Origin: Hominifimenecus microfluidus
Lineage (GTDB): Bacteria > Bacillota > Clostridia > Lachnospirales > Lachnospiraceae
DNA: 43,390 nucleotides
Assembly (NCBI GenBank): GCA_020687485.1
Contig: JAJEQR010000014.1
Location: forward strand, 28,152-71,541
Direction: 5' to 3'
A program made the position numbers and the translations under genes. Numbering within the stretch: the first letter of the stretch is position 1; each line of letters starts with the position of its first letter. The notes under the pieces were generated by a model. The model was not told the origin of the DNA. It saw nothing but the letters and a program-made list of their open reading frames with translations, and ran no database searches. Shown piece after piece: positions 23,227 through 31,862 of this stretch.

Positions 23227-24060
23227 ATGCCCGGCGCTTACCCAAAGCAGGGATATCTGCTTGAAGATTTTCATATTTTTTCGCTGAAGGATCAGAGTCA
23301 AAAGTTCTATCCCTACCACTATCATGACTTCTACAAACTACTGATTTTTCATAAGGGAAATGTCAGCTATCATGTGGAGGGAAAAGAATACGCGCTTCGG
23401 CCCGGCGATGTGATTCTCCTGAACCCCGGAGAGATTCACCGGGCGATTATACATGATGACTCGGTGTATTCCCGGCTGATTATTTATCTCTCCGCAGGGT
23501 TTTTCCGCTCCTATCAGGACGAAAGCGACAGTTCCATCCGCAGCTGTTATCGCACAGCAGAACTGAAGCATTCCCACCTGATCCGCTTCTCCGGGGAATC
23601 CGCGGTTCTGATGAACCGCCTTGCCAAGGAGCTGGAAGCTACTATCCAGGAGAATGGCTTTGCCGCTTCCCTGATGCAGCGTATCAAGATCCTTGAATAT
23701 CTGATTCACCTGAATCGCTGGATGCTTCGCGATGAGAAGAGTTTCGTCCCGGCAAATACCGCCAATCCAACAGTCCTTGGTATCATGGAATATATTAATC
23801 AGCATTTGACGGAGGATCTTTCCAGCGAGACGATCGCATCTGCGCTCTTTCTGAACCCATCCTATATGATGCACCTGTTCAAAGCCGAGACCGGCTACAC
23901 CATCGGCCGCTATATGACCGAGAAGCGTCTCTTCCTGACACATCAATATATGGATGCCGGTGACGCAGTCACCGACGCCTGCATGAAGAGCGGTTTCCAG
24001 AGCTACCACGCGTTCTATCATGCCTACAGAAAGAAATATGGCAAAGCACCTACAAAATAG
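23227..24060 (+). CDS. AraC-family transcriptional regulator
   Basis: 277 residues. The N-terminal cupin sensor (about residues 15-150) has HYHDFYKLLIFHKGNVSYHV and a PGDVILLNPGEIHR motif; the C-terminal double HTH (about 180-277) has LSSETIASALFLNPSYMMHLF and the signature ending FYHAYRKKYGKAPTK. Such proteins usually activate sugar-use genes on binding a small ligand. No metabolic operon is adjacent, and the divergent neighbour is the DapF-like gene, so the target is unclear. The start codon has a modest site (AAAGGATAAC). Confidence 0.93.
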   Translation: MPGAYPKQGYLLEDFHIFSLKDQSQKFYPYHYHDFYKLLIFHKGNVSYHVEGKEYALRPGDVILLNPGEIHRAIIHDDSVYSRLIIYLSAGFFRSYQDESDSSIRSCYRTAELKHSHLIRFSGESAVLMNRLAKELEATIQENGFAASLMQRIKILEYLIHLNRWMLRDEKSFVPANTANPTVLGIMEYINQHLTEDLSSETIASALFLNPSYMMHLFKAETGYTIGRYMTEKRLFLTHQYMDAGDAVTDACMKSGFQSYHAFYHAYRKKYGKAPTK

Positions 24061-24075
24061 TACGCTTTGCCATTT
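24038..24075. terminator. Terminator hairpin overlapping the AraC gene end
   Basis: ATGGCAAAGC (24038-24047) and GCTTTGCCAT (24064-24073) form a perfect 10-bp stem that includes the last codons and stop of the AraC gene. It faces the convergent VanZ gene and probably serves both directions. Confidence 0.6.
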
Positions 24076-24094
24076 ATGATACACAGAACTTCCT

Positions 24095-24604
24095 TTAAGT
24101 GGTTTTCCGGATTCTCCGCAGGATTCCGCTGCCGATCCGGTAGAGAATCCACCCGGCCAGCACACCTGCGCTATTCAGGATGACGTCATCCACATCGCAT
24201 TCACCAATCAGCGTGATCAACTGCGTCAGCTCAATTGCCGCTGAGAACAGTGTACCACTTAAGAAGGTCAGCCAGAACGAATGCCCCCGGTCGCGAATGA
24301 CGGGTACCGCAATGCCGAATGGGATAAACGCGATCACGTTATAAACCAGGTTAGCGAAAGCGATATATCCCAGGCGCTCCCAGTAGCGCAGATACAACCG
24401 GATCGTATGCCCCGGCTTCAGGTTCGCGGTCTCCAGATGACACCGGACGGCGTCCATATTCCATCCTCCGGCTTCCCGGAGGGCCTGCTCCAGCGGATTC
24501 TTAAAAATAATCAGCCGGATCAGAATTACAAGATATACGAAAAAGCAGACCGCGGCAAAGATACGAAAGCCGCGGGAGAATTGCCTTTTTTTCATTCCTG
24601 TCAT
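24095..24604 (-). CDS. VanZ-family membrane protein
   Basis: 169 residues with about four transmembrane segments: roughly 12-33, 84-102, 108-128 and 140-160. It contains the family stretches NLVYNVIAFIPFGI, SAAIELTQLITLIGECDVDD and VILNSAGVLAGWI. VanZ itself gives low-level teicoplanin resistance in Enterococcus; most family members have unknown envelope roles. It follows prfA by 43 bases on the same strand. The ribosome binding site is weak; ATG at 24595 is an alternative start. Confidence 0.88.
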   Translation of the reverse strand: MTGMKKRQFSRGFRIFAAVCFFVYLVILIRLIIFKNPLEQALREAGGWNMDAVRCHLETANLKPGHTIRLYLRYWERLGYIAFANLVYNVIAFIPFGIAVPVIRDRGHSFWLTFLSGTLFSAAIELTQLITLIGECDVDDVILNSAGVLAGWILYRIGSGILRRIRKTT

Positions 24605-24647
24605 AATGTTTTCTTATATTATCCTTATTTCTTACTTAGACTTCTTC

Positions 24648-25721
24648 TTAGACTTCATTCATCTTCGCAAGCTTCGCTGCCTGATCCGCTGCGATCAGAC
24701 TGTCGATAATCTCATCCAGATCACCGTCCATAATAGAATCAATCTTGTACAGCGTCAGCTTGATACGGTGTTCCGTCACACGACCCTGCGGGAAGTTGTA
24801 GGTACGGATCTTCTCGGAACGGTCGCCGGTACCGATCTGGCTGCGGCGTTCCGCGGCTTCCGCATTCTGCCGCTTCTCCAATTCCAGATCGTACAGCTTG
24901 GAACGAAGCAGACGAAACGCCTTCTCCTTGTTCTGCAGCTGGGACTTCTCAGTCTGGCTGTAGATTACGATTCCGGTCGGCATATGAGTCAGACGAACGG
25001 CAGAGTCTGTTGTATTTACACACTGACCACCGTTGCCGGACGCACGCATAACGTCGATGCGGCAGTCGTTCATATCGATCTGCACATCCACATCCTCCGC
25101 TTCCGGCATAACCGCTACTGTACTGGTAGAGGTATGGATACGTCCGCCACTCTCGGTCTCAGGCACACGCTGTACCCGGTGTACGCCGCTCTCGTACTTC
25201 ATGCGTGAGTAGGCGCCTGCGCCGGTAATCATAAATACCGCTTCCTTGAAACCGCCGATGCCGTTCTCACTCACGCTGACCAGCTCTGTCTTCCAGTGTC
25301 TGCGCTCTGCGTACATGCTGTACATGCGGTAAAGCTCCGCAGAGAAAAGAGCCGCTTCATCGCCGCCGGCACCGGCACGAATCTCCACGATTACGTTCTT
25401 ATCATCATTCGGATCCTTGGGAAGAAGGAGAATCTTAATCTCCTGCTCCAGCTCTTCGATGCGCTTCTTGCTCTCTGCCATCTCTTCCTTGGCAAGCTCT
25501 CGCATATCCTCATCCGTCTCCTCTTCCAGAATTGCCAGGCTGTCCTCAATGTTCTGGTTCGCTGCCTTATATGCCTGGTAAGCCTCTACCAGAGGAGTCA
25601 GATCGTTCTGCTCCTTCATCAGACGGCGGAATCTCTTCTGGTCGTTGATAACCTCTGGATTGCTCAACTCCGCCTGCAGCTCTTCAAAGTGAATCAATAT
25701 ATCTTCCAATCGGTCAAACAT
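24648..25721 (-). CDS. prfA: Peptide chain release factor 1
   Basis: 357 residues, full length. It recognises UAA and UAG stop codons and releases the peptide. The stop-codon-reading PxT motif is Pro187-Glu188-Thr189, and the catalytic GGQ is Gly231-Gly232-Gln233 in [10 protein letters not shown]; Gln233 is methylated by PrmC, which is encoded just upstream. The N-terminal domain is a long coiled-coil-like helix bundle (about residues 1-105). The ATG follows GAGGAG. The gene is 45 bases after prmC, in one operon. Confidence 0.97.
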   Translation of the reverse strand: MFDRLEDILIHFEELQAELSNPEVINDQKRFRRLMKEQNDLTPLVEAYQAYKAANQNIEDSLAILEEETDEDMRELAKEEMAESKKRIEELEQEIKILLLPKDPNDDKNVIVEIRAGAGGDEAALFSAELYRMYSMYAERRHWKTELVSVSENGIGGFKEAVFMITGAGAYSRMKYESGVHRVQRVPETESGGRIHTSTSTVAVMPEAEDVDVQIDMNDCRIDVMRASGNGGQCVNTTDSAVRLTHMPTGIVIYSQTEKSQLQNKEKAFRLLRSKLYDLELEKRQNAEAAERRSQIGTGDRSEKIRTYNFPQGRVTEHRIKLTLYKIDSIMDGDLDEIIDSLIAADQAAKLAKMNEV

Positions 25722-25766
25722 AATGGTCTCCTCTCATATTTATCATGCTGTCTCTATGTCTTTATA

Positions 25767-26606
25767 TTATTTTTCTGCGGATACCACACGATCCAGGCCG
25801 TTCAGATCCTTGTGAAGCGCTATCTCATGATAGCCACACGCTTCCAGGATCCGACTGACAGCTTCGCCCTGATCGTATCCGATCTCATAGAACACGCTCC
25901 CGCCTTCCGCAAGATACGGCCGCCCTTCCTGTGCCAGGATCCGGTAGAAGTCCAGTCCGTCCGCGCCTCCGTCCAGCGCCATATGCGGCTCATGGTCTCT
26001 CACTTCCGGCATCAGTCCGGGGATCACATTGCTGGGGATGTACGGCGGGTTCGATATGATCACATCATAGGTTTCACCAACAAGCTCCTGAAACAGATCA
26101 CTCTTTATAAAATGAACCGCTGCCTGATTCTTCTCTGCGTTCTGCTTCGCCACCTGCAGTGCCTCCTCCGAAAGATCCGCCGCGGTGACGGACGCAGGCT
26201 TTCCCAGACAAGCGAGACTCACCGCGATGCAGCCTGAACCGGTACACATATCCAGTACCCGCGCCGGGGACGTCCTGCACTGCAGATTCTTTAACGCAAG
26301 CTCCACCAGCAGCTCCGTATCCTGCCGGGGCGTCAGCACATGTTCATTTACCAGAAAGGTCAGTCCCATAAACTCTGTATCACCCAGGATCTGCTGCAGA
26401 GGAACGCGCCGCTCTCTCTCTGCCAGAAGCTTCTGAAACTTCTCTGCCGCCTCTTCCGGGAAGGGATCCTTCTGTACGAGATAATACCGGGAACGGCTGA
26501 TGCCGGATGCCCGTTCCAGCAAATACCAGGCATCCAACGATGCTTCCTCAATTCCGGCCGCCCGCAGCCGCTCCATGCCAAGTGTCAGCCATTCACGGTA
26601 TGTCAT
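25767..26606 (-). CDS. prmC: Release factor glutamine methyltransferase
   Basis: 279 residues. An N-terminal helical substrate-recognition domain (about 1-85) precedes a SAM-dependent methyltransferase fold with the motif VLDMCTGSGCIAVSLA (about residues 117-132) and the catalytic NPPY at 186-189. It N5-methylates the GGQ glutamine of release factors. The start ATG overlaps the yqhQ stop (ATGA) and has AAAGGAGC upstream; prfA follows. Confidence 0.97.
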   Translation of the reverse strand: MTYREWLTLGMERLRAAGIEEASLDAWYLLERASGISRSRYYLVQKDPFPEEAAEKFQKLLAERERRVPLQQILGDTEFMGLTFLVNEHVLTPRQDTELLVELALKNLQCRTSPARVLDMCTGSGCIAVSLACLGKPASVTAADLSEEALQVAKQNAEKNQAAVHFIKSDLFQELVGETYDVIISNPPYIPSNVIPGLMPEVRDHEPHMALDGGADGLDFYRILAQEGRPYLAEGGSVFYEIGYDQGEAVSRILEACGYHEIALHKDLNGLDRVVSAEK

Positions 26607-27592
26607 GCACCTGCTCCTTTCTGATCCGCAGGCTCCGCCTTCTCTCCCGCTTCGGATTCAAAGGTAAGGCCGAACTCTTCCGACAGATACTTTCTCCAGT
26701 CGAAGACGCGCTCCACAGCTGCGATCGCGACCTCGATCATAGAGTCATCCGGTTCCTTCGTCGTCAATCCCTGCAGCCACAGTCCCGGACGGCTCAGCGC
26801 ATTCACAATGGGATTCTCGCTCCGTCCGGCCAGACGAATAAATTCATAAGAAATCCCGGCAATAAACGGAACCAGAAGCACACGACTCATCATCCGCAGA
26901 AAGATATTGTCGATGCGCAGGAACATGAAGATAAAAATACTGAGTACCATAACAATCAACATAAAGCTGGTACCGCAGCGCTTATGCTCCTTGGAACTGC
27001 GTCTTACATGATCCACCGTCAGCGGCAATCCATGCTCCACACAGTTGATACACTTGTGCTCCGCACCATGATACATATACGTCCGCCGGATATCCTTCAT
27101 AAAAGAAATCAATCCAACATACGCGATAAAAATTCCGATTCGCAGCAATCCCTCGATCAGCGCAATCAAAAACGAGGAATCGGTAAAGCGCCGGAAGAAT
27201 CCTGCCACAGCAACCGGAAGCACCATGAATACCGCGATACTCAGCACGATGGAAAAGATCACGGAAAGTGTCATCATAAAATGCTCCAGCTGCTCCTCCG
27301 TCATGTGACGTTCCAGGAAGTTGGATTTTGACTCTTTGCCCTCTTCCTCCTCGCCATAGAAACTGGCAGAAAAAGTCAGTGTCTTCATACCGATGACAAG
27401 CGAATCCACAAAATTAAAGATTCCTCTCAGGAAGGGAAGGCGCATCCATCGGTATTTCGCAATGCTGTGGTACTCCTGCTCATCCACCGCAATCTCACCG
27501 TCCGGCTTACGCACGGCAACCGCGTACCGGTCGCCGTTCTTCATCATAATGCCTTCCAGAACCGCCTGGCCGCCGATACCTGATGATTTCAT
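26603..27592 (-). CDS. yqhQ: DUF1385 membrane protein (YqhQ family)
   Basis: 329 residues from the ATG at 27592 (AAAGGAGAAC upstream); the open frame further up overlaps the rpmE terminator. The N-terminus MKSSGIGGQAVLEGIMMKNG is diagnostic. Four or five transmembrane segments lie at about residues 100-235, and the motif MYHGAEHKCINCVEHG (about 195-210) has conserved His and Cys residues that suggest metal binding. The biochemical role is unknown. In Firmicutes it is often next to prmC and prfA or rpmE, as here; coupling by ATGA to prmC is tight. Confidence 0.92.
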   Translation of the reverse strand: MKSSGIGGQAVLEGIMMKNGDRYAVAVRKPDGEIAVDEQEYHSIAKYRWMRLPFLRGIFNFVDSLVIGMKTLTFSASFYGEEEEGKESKSNFLERHMTEEQLEHFMMTLSVIFSIVLSIAVFMVLPVAVAGFFRRFTDSSFLIALIEGLLRIGIFIAYVGLISFMKDIRRTYMYHGAEHKCINCVEHGLPLTVDHVRRSSKEHKRCGTSFMLIVMVLSIFIFMFLRIDNIFLRMMSRVLLVPFIAGISYEFIRLAGRSENPIVNALSRPGLWLQGLTTKEPDDSMIEVAIAAVERVFDWRKYLSEEFGLTFESEAGEKAEPADQKGAGA

Positions 27593-27616
27593 ATATTGTT
27601 CTCCTTTTTTACATAC

Positions 27617-27657
27617 GAAAAAAGACCAAGGCCTCCCATTCGGCAGGCCGTGGTCTT
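27617..27657 (-). terminator. Terminator of rpmE
   Basis: A 13-position stem (27622-27634 with 27645-27657, one mismatch) with a 10-base loop is followed on the minus strand by a run of T residues. It ends 16 bases after the rpmE stop and 25 bases before the yqhQ start. Confidence 0.92.
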
Positions 27658-27672
27658 CTTTCATAAGGTACT

Positions 27673-27879
27673 CTACTGCTGATTGATACCATACTTGCGG
27701 TTGAACTTATCGATACGTCCGCGAGCGGCTGCAGCCTTCTGCTGGCCGGTGTAGTACGGATGGCACTTGGAGCAAACCTCGACGTGAATCTCGGGCTTAG
27801 TGGAACCCGTTACGAATTCGTTACCGCAGTTGCAAGTAACCTTAGCCTGATAATACTTGGGTTGAATGTTCTCCTGCAT
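27673..27879 (-). CDS. rpmE: 50S ribosomal protein L31, zinc-binding type
   Basis: 68 residues from the ATG at 27879; GAGAGGTG lies at the right spacing, whereas a GTG three codons earlier would overlap it. It has the zinc ligands Cys16, Cys18, Cys36 and Cys39 (TCNCGNEF and VCSKCHPYYTG), so it is the C+ form, which also serves as a zinc store in Firmicutes. It has its own promoter and terminator between rho and yqhQ. Confidence 0.97.
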   Translation of the reverse strand: MQENIQPKYYQAKVTCNCGNEFVTGSTKPEIHVEVCSKCHPYYTGQQKAAAARGRIDKFNRKYGINQQ

Positions 27880-27907
27880 GATTGTCACCTCTCTATCGTA
27901 TTTCTAT

Positions 27908-27923
27908 GGGCGGAGCAGCGCCC
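27908..27923 (-). promoter_or_regulatory. GC-rich hairpin in the rpmE leader
   Basis: GGGCG and CGCCC pair around a 6-base loop in the roughly 85-base 5' leader, about 30 bases before the start codon. Ribosomal protein leaders often bind their own product; nothing proves this here. Confidence 0.3.
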
Positions 27924-27970
27924 TGCCCCTGAATTCCATGTGATTACTGCCCAAACGAACAGCGATAAGT

Positions 27971-27999
27971 ATTATATCATATGTCTTTCAGGATTGCAA
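27971..27999 (-). promoter_or_regulatory. Promoter of rpmE
   Basis: On the minus strand, TTGCAA (27994-27999), a 17-base spacer and a perfect TATAAT (27971-27976) begin five bases after the rho stop. Confidence 0.8.
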
Positions 28000-28003
28000 G
28001 CCT

Positions 28004-30307
28004 TTAAAAGTGAATTTTCTCGATCTTATGGACAAATTCCGTGTTTGTCGTCGTCTTGCAGAACTCTGTGATGATCACTTCGGCGGATTCCTCCGGTTTT
28101 TTGCCGGATACCAGGTTGCGCATCCGGTTCACTGCGTCGTACTCCTGCTTCGTCAGAAGCAGATCGTCTCTTCTTGTACCGGACTTCAGCGGGTCGATCG
28201 CCGGGAAGACTCTCTTCTCGGAAAGCTTGCGGTCAAGTACAACTTCCATATTGCCGGTTCCCTTGAATTCCTCGAAGATTACATCATCCATACGGCTTCC
28301 GGTATCCACCAGCGCGGTCGCCAGGATCGTAAGGCTTCCACCTTCTCTCATGTTTCTGGCCGAACCAAAGAATTTCTTCGGCATATACAGAGCTGCCGGA
28401 TCCAGACCGCCGGAAAGCGTACGTCCGCTGGATGCCACCGTCAGGTTGTAGGCACGGGACAGACGGGTAATACTGTCCAGAAGGATAACAACGTCACGCC
28501 CATGTTCCACCAGACGCTTCGCCCGTCCCAGTACCATCTCCGCCACACGCTTATGATGTTCCGGGAGCTCGTCGAACGTGGAATAGATAACTTCTACGTT
28601 ATCTCCGCAGATAGATTCCTTAATATCCGTAACTTCCTCCGGACGCTCATCGATCAGCAGAAGAATCAAGTGCATATCCGGATGATTCTGCGTAATTGCC
28701 GTCGCCACCTGCTTCATCAGCGTTGTCTTACCTGCCTTGGGCGGCGATACGATCATGCCTCTCTGTCCCTTGCCGATCGGACAGAGCAGATCCATGATAC
28801 GCATGGACACCGGGCCGCCGGAAGTCTCCAGATGCAGACGTGAGTTCGGGAAAATCGGGGTCAGATCCTCGAAACTCTTGCGGTGTTCCGCAACGGAAGG
28901 ATGCTCTCCGTTGATCGACTTTACATAAAGAAGAGCCGCGAACTTCTCATTGCCGGTCTTGATACGGATCGATCCGGTTACAATATCGCCAGTCTTCATG
29001 CCGAAACGGCGGATCTGCGACGGAGCCACATAAATATCATTGTCGCCGGGCATATAATTCTCACTGCGGATAAAGCCGTAACCCTCCGGCATAACTTCCA
29101 GAATACCGTGTGCCGTCTCACCGCTGTCCAGAGCACTGATATCCTCTACACCCGGAGGGAACTGATTCGCACCTTCATTCCGGTCATCCATATAATCATT
29201 CTCACGTTCCGGCTCCCGATAATAGCTGCGGTTGTCCTGACTGTCATTATTGCCGCGATAGCCGCGGGAGTCTCCGTTATCGCCGTAACGGTAGCCCGTA
29301 TTGTCCTGGCTTTCACTATTCGTAGTCCGATACCCCTGGTTATCATTATTCCGGTAACCGCGGGAGTCATAGATTTCACTGCCGCGATTGCCATTCCGGT
29401 TATCCTGTCCCCCGTTATTGCGGTAGTTCCGACTATCCTGATTATCATTATTATTCCGGTAGCCGCGGGAATTACCATTGTCGCTGTAGCGATAATTCCG
29501 GCTGTCCTGACTGTCACCGTTATTCGGATAGCTCTGACTATCGCTGTTGTTACGATAATTCCGGTTATCCTGATTGTCATTATTATTGCGGTAGTTCCGG
29601 CTATCCTGACTGTCGCTGTTGTTACGATAATTCCGGTTATCCTGACTGTCATTATTATTGCGGTAGTTCCGGCTGTCCTGACTGTCACTATTGTTCCGGT
29701 AGCTGCGGGCCTCATAATTCTCACTGTTCCGGTTATTGCTGCGGCTGTAGGAATTTCTTCCCTCCTGCCGGGAATATGTCGTGCGGTTATTGCCGGAAGG
29801 CCGGAAGGTCATGGTATGACCTCTTCTAGGATTCCGCGTCGCTGCCGGTTCGCCTGTCTTCTCGGCTGCCGCGGACACCTCCTGGCGCATCGGATTCTCC
29901 GCCGCATCGGAATGTTCCGGCTGTTCGTCCGCCTTCTCTGCGACCAGATTCGCAGCTTCCCTCTTCTCTTCTCTTTGTTCTTCCTTGCGTTCTTCGCTGC
30001 TGTCCGCTTTATGGCTGGTTCTTACGGCAGTCCGGCTTCCTTTTCTTCTTTCCGGTTTCTTCCCGGATTCTGCGGAAACTGCGGTTCCGTTCTCAGCCTT
30101 CATCTCTGTTTCCTTATCGTTATCTTTGGCCTTCACCGTGTGCTTCGGCTCCGATGCGTTCTTCTCTGCCGGCAACACGGCTTCTCCGGACTCCGTCAGT
30201 CGTGCCAGAATCTCACTCTTTCTTAATTTACTGATACCTTTTAATCCTTTTTCTCTGGCAACTTCTTTCAACTCGTCCAGAGACATCTTCGCTAAATCAT
30301 CTTGCAT
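28004..30307 (-). CDS. rho: Transcription termination factor Rho with a long low-complexity insert
   Basis: 767 residues against about 420 for standard Rho. The Rho_N domain (1-45, SLDELKEVAREKGLKGISKL) is followed by a charged disordered stretch (45-165) and then an Asn/Arg/Asp/Ser/Tyr repeat domain (about 200-365). The primary RNA-binding cold-shock fold (about 397-460) has GYGFIRSENYMPGDNDIYV. The RecA-like motor has Walker A SPPKAGKTT (521-529), Walker B LILLLIDE (547-554), the Q loop at about 611-622 and the R loop KFFGSARNMREGG (645-657). All motor motifs are intact, so it should be an active RNA helicase that ends transcription. The ATG follows AAGGAG. Confidence 0.96.
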   Translation of the reverse strand: MQDDLAKMSLDELKEVAREKGLKGISKLRKSEILARLTESGEAVLPAEKNASEPKHTVKAKDNDKETEMKAENGTAVSAESGKKPERRKGSRTAVRTSHKADSSEERKEEQREEKREAANLVAEKADEQPEHSDAAENPMRQEVSAAAEKTGEPAATRNPRRGHTMTFRPSGNNRTTYSRQEGRNSYSRSNNRNSENYEARSYRNNSDSQDSRNYRNNNDSQDNRNYRNNSDSQDSRNYRNNNDNQDNRNYRNNSDSQSYPNNGDSQDSRNYRYSDNGNSRGYRNNNDNQDSRNYRNNGGQDNRNGNRGSEIYDSRGYRNNDNQGYRTTNSESQDNTGYRYGDNGDSRGYRGNNDSQDNRSYYREPERENDYMDDRNEGANQFPPGVEDISALDSGETAHGILEVMPEGYGFIRSENYMPGDNDIYVAPSQIRRFGMKTGDIVTGSIRIKTGNEKFAALLYVKSINGEHPSVAEHRKSFEDLTPIFPNSRLHLETSGGPVSMRIMDLLCPIGKGQRGMIVSPPKAGKTTLMKQVATAITQNHPDMHLILLLIDERPEEVTDIKESICGDNVEVIYSTFDELPEHHKRVAEMVLGRAKRLVEHGRDVVILLDSITRLSRAYNLTVASSGRTLSGGLDPAALYMPKKFFGSARNMREGGSLTILATALVDTGSRMDDVIFEEFKGTGNMEVVLDRKLSEKRVFPAIDPLKSGTRRDDLLLTKQEYDAVNRMRNLVSGKKPEESAEVIITEFCKTTTNTEFVHKIEKIHF
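29213..29707 (-). repeat. 36-bp tandem repeats encoding a 12-residue Rho repeat
   Basis: The coding strand carries about a dozen units of roughly 36 bp encoding RNYRNNSDSQDS-like 12-mers, with Ser/Asn alternating at three positions and degenerate copies (RNYRYSDNGNS, RGYRNNNDNQDS) toward the C-terminal side. The repeat array is in frame throughout. Confidence 0.92.
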
Positions 30308-30420
30308 AAATAAATAACTCCTTAAACATATAGAGACGCCGGAAGCGATTGCTCCCGTTCCCGGAATATAGAATTTTTTAAAACCTTGTAACTATACTGA
30401 TCATTCTGGTGTTTGAAATC

Positions 30421-30441
30421 CCTGCTGTATTATGCAGCAGG
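30421..30441. other. Hairpin between rho and the malic enzyme gene
   Basis: CCTGCTG and CAGCAGG pair perfectly around TATTATG near 30420-30441, in the presumed rho leader on the minus strand. There is no T-run. The rest of 30308-30555 is AT-rich with no other clear feature; no confident rho promoter is seen. Confidence 0.35.
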
Positions 30442-30555
30442 CTTGCGGTCATGTCATTCCAGTATATAAGATATGGTAGAAATGCCTGAATCGTTTCAAT
30501 ATATTTTATTATATCCGATTCTGCGGCAAATAGGAAGAGTTTTTCTGTTTTTTTC

Positions 30556-30584
30556 TTGATTTCATTATATGAACTTGATATACT
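30556..30584 (+). promoter_or_regulatory. Promoter of the malic enzyme gene
   Basis: TTGATT (30556-30561), a 17-base spacer and TATACT (30579-30584) place the start near 30591, just before the hairpin at 30595. Confidence 0.7.
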
Positions 30585-30594
30585 GATCGTGGAG

Positions 30595-30636
30595 AAAGCC
30601 GTGATCGCCGCCATTCGGCGGGTAATCGGCTTTTTG
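30595..30636 (+). terminator. Promoter-proximal terminator or attenuator before malic enzyme
   Basis: AAAGCCG and CGGCTTT form the outer stem and CCGCC/GGCGG the inner stem with loop ATTC; five T residues follow. It begins only a few bases after the predicted transcript start and ends about 50 bases before the gene, so it must be bypassed or act as a 5' structure. Confidence 0.6.
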
Positions 30637-30687
30637 TACCCTATCAGCAGTCATTATCAACATATTTCAGAAAAGAGAGAAAAGACC

Positions 30688-31836
30688 ATGACATTAGACG
30701 AAAAGGCACTGGAACTTCACGCTCAATGGAAAGGGAAGTTAGAAACAACCGCCAAGTCCAAAGTAAACAGCCGCGAGGATCTGTCCCTGGCTTACACTCC
30801 CGGTGTAGCAGAGCCCTGCCGCGTAATCGCTCGCGACCCGGAAGCCGTATACAAATATACCATCAAGCAGAACACGGTAGCCGTTGTCTCTGACGGCAGC
30901 GCCGTACTCGGTCTCGGCAACATCGGCGCAAAAGCTGCCATCCCGGTTATGGAAGGCAAGTGTGTTCTCTTCAAGGAATTCGGCGGTGTCAACGCATTTC
31001 CGATCTGCCTGGATACACAGGATGTGGATGAGATCGTAGAGACAGTTGTTCGCATCGCTCCCATCTTCGGAGGCATCAATCTGGAGGACATCTCCGCGCC
31101 CCGCTGCTTCGAAATTGAGGAGAAGCTGAAGCAGCGCCTGGATATTCCGGTATTCCATGATGACCAGCACGGAACCGCTATCGTTGTACTGGCAGGCATC
31201 ATCAACAGTCTCCGTGTTGTCGGCAAGAAGAAGGAGGACTGCCGCATCGTAGTGAACGGTGCAGGTTCTGCTGGAGTAGCAATCACCAAGCTGCTGCTTC
31301 GCTATGGTTTCCCCAATATTACCATGTGCGACAAGGTCGGCATCCTGAAGAAAGGTATGGATGGTCTGAACTGGATGCAGGAACAGATGATGGAAGTAAC
31401 GAATCTTGAAGGACGTACCGGCACGCTGGCAGACGCGCTTGTCGGGGCAGATATCATGGTAGGTGTATCCGCTCCCGGTATCGTAACAAAGGAGATGGTA
31501 AGCACCATGAACAAGGACGCGATCCTCTTCGCCATGGCGAACCCGATCCCTGAGATCATGCCGGATGAAGCAAAGGCCGGCGGTGCACGCATCATTGGCA
31601 CCGGACGCTCGGATTTCCCGAACCAGGTGAACAATGTCGTCATCTTCCCCGGTATCTTCAAAGGCGCTCTGGAAGGCCGCGCAACCGCCATCACAGAGGA
31701 TATGAAGCTGGCAGCTGCTACTGCCATTGCCGATCTGGTGCCTCCGGAAAAGCTCTGCGATGATTTCATTCTGCCGGAAGCCTTCGATCCTCAGGTATCG
31801 GAAATTGTCAGCCAGGCGGTAAAGAAATTTATTTAA
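30688..31836 (+). CDS. Malic enzyme (NAD(P)-dependent, decarboxylating)
   Basis: 382 residues from the ATG at 30688; the open frame upstream covers the promoter. It oxidises malate to pyruvate and CO2. It has the N-terminal malic domain with LSLAYTPGVAEPCRVI (about 33-48), a metal-binding EDISAPRCFEIE segment (about 136-147), PVFHDDQHGTAIV and the Rossmann motif VVNGAGSAGVAI. There is no C-terminal phosphotransacetylase-like domain, so it is the short bacterial form. The ribosome binding site (GAGAGAAAAGACC) is weak. A DUF4364 gene follows after 26 bases. Confidence 0.95.
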   Translation: MTLDEKALELHAQWKGKLETTAKSKVNSREDLSLAYTPGVAEPCRVIARDPEAVYKYTIKQNTVAVVSDGSAVLGLGNIGAKAAIPVMEGKCVLFKEFGGVNAFPICLDTQDVDEIVETVVRIAPIFGGINLEDISAPRCFEIEEKLKQRLDIPVFHDDQHGTAIVVLAGIINSLRVVGKKKEDCRIVVNGAGSAGVAITKLLLRYGFPNITMCDKVGILKKGMDGLNWMQEQMMEVTNLEGRTGTLADALVGADIMVGVSAPGIVTKEMVSTMNKDAILFAMANPIPEIMPDEAKAGGARIIGTGRSDFPNQVNNVVIFPGIFKGALEGRATAITEDMKLAAATAIADLVPPEKLCDDFILPEAFDPQVSEIVSQAVKKFI

Positions 31837-31862
31837 CTCAACATCCAAAGAGGTAGAATCCC

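Noticed and set aside
29213..29707. Regular 36-bp spacing suggesting a CRISPR array
   Set aside because: The repeats are contiguous, have no unique spacers and stay in frame within rho.
28883..30226. 447-codon frame antisense to rho, rich in Ile, Val and Ala
   Set aside because: It is the mirror of the rho repeats and motor domain; rho has all catalytic motifs and a ribosome site, the antisense frame has neither.
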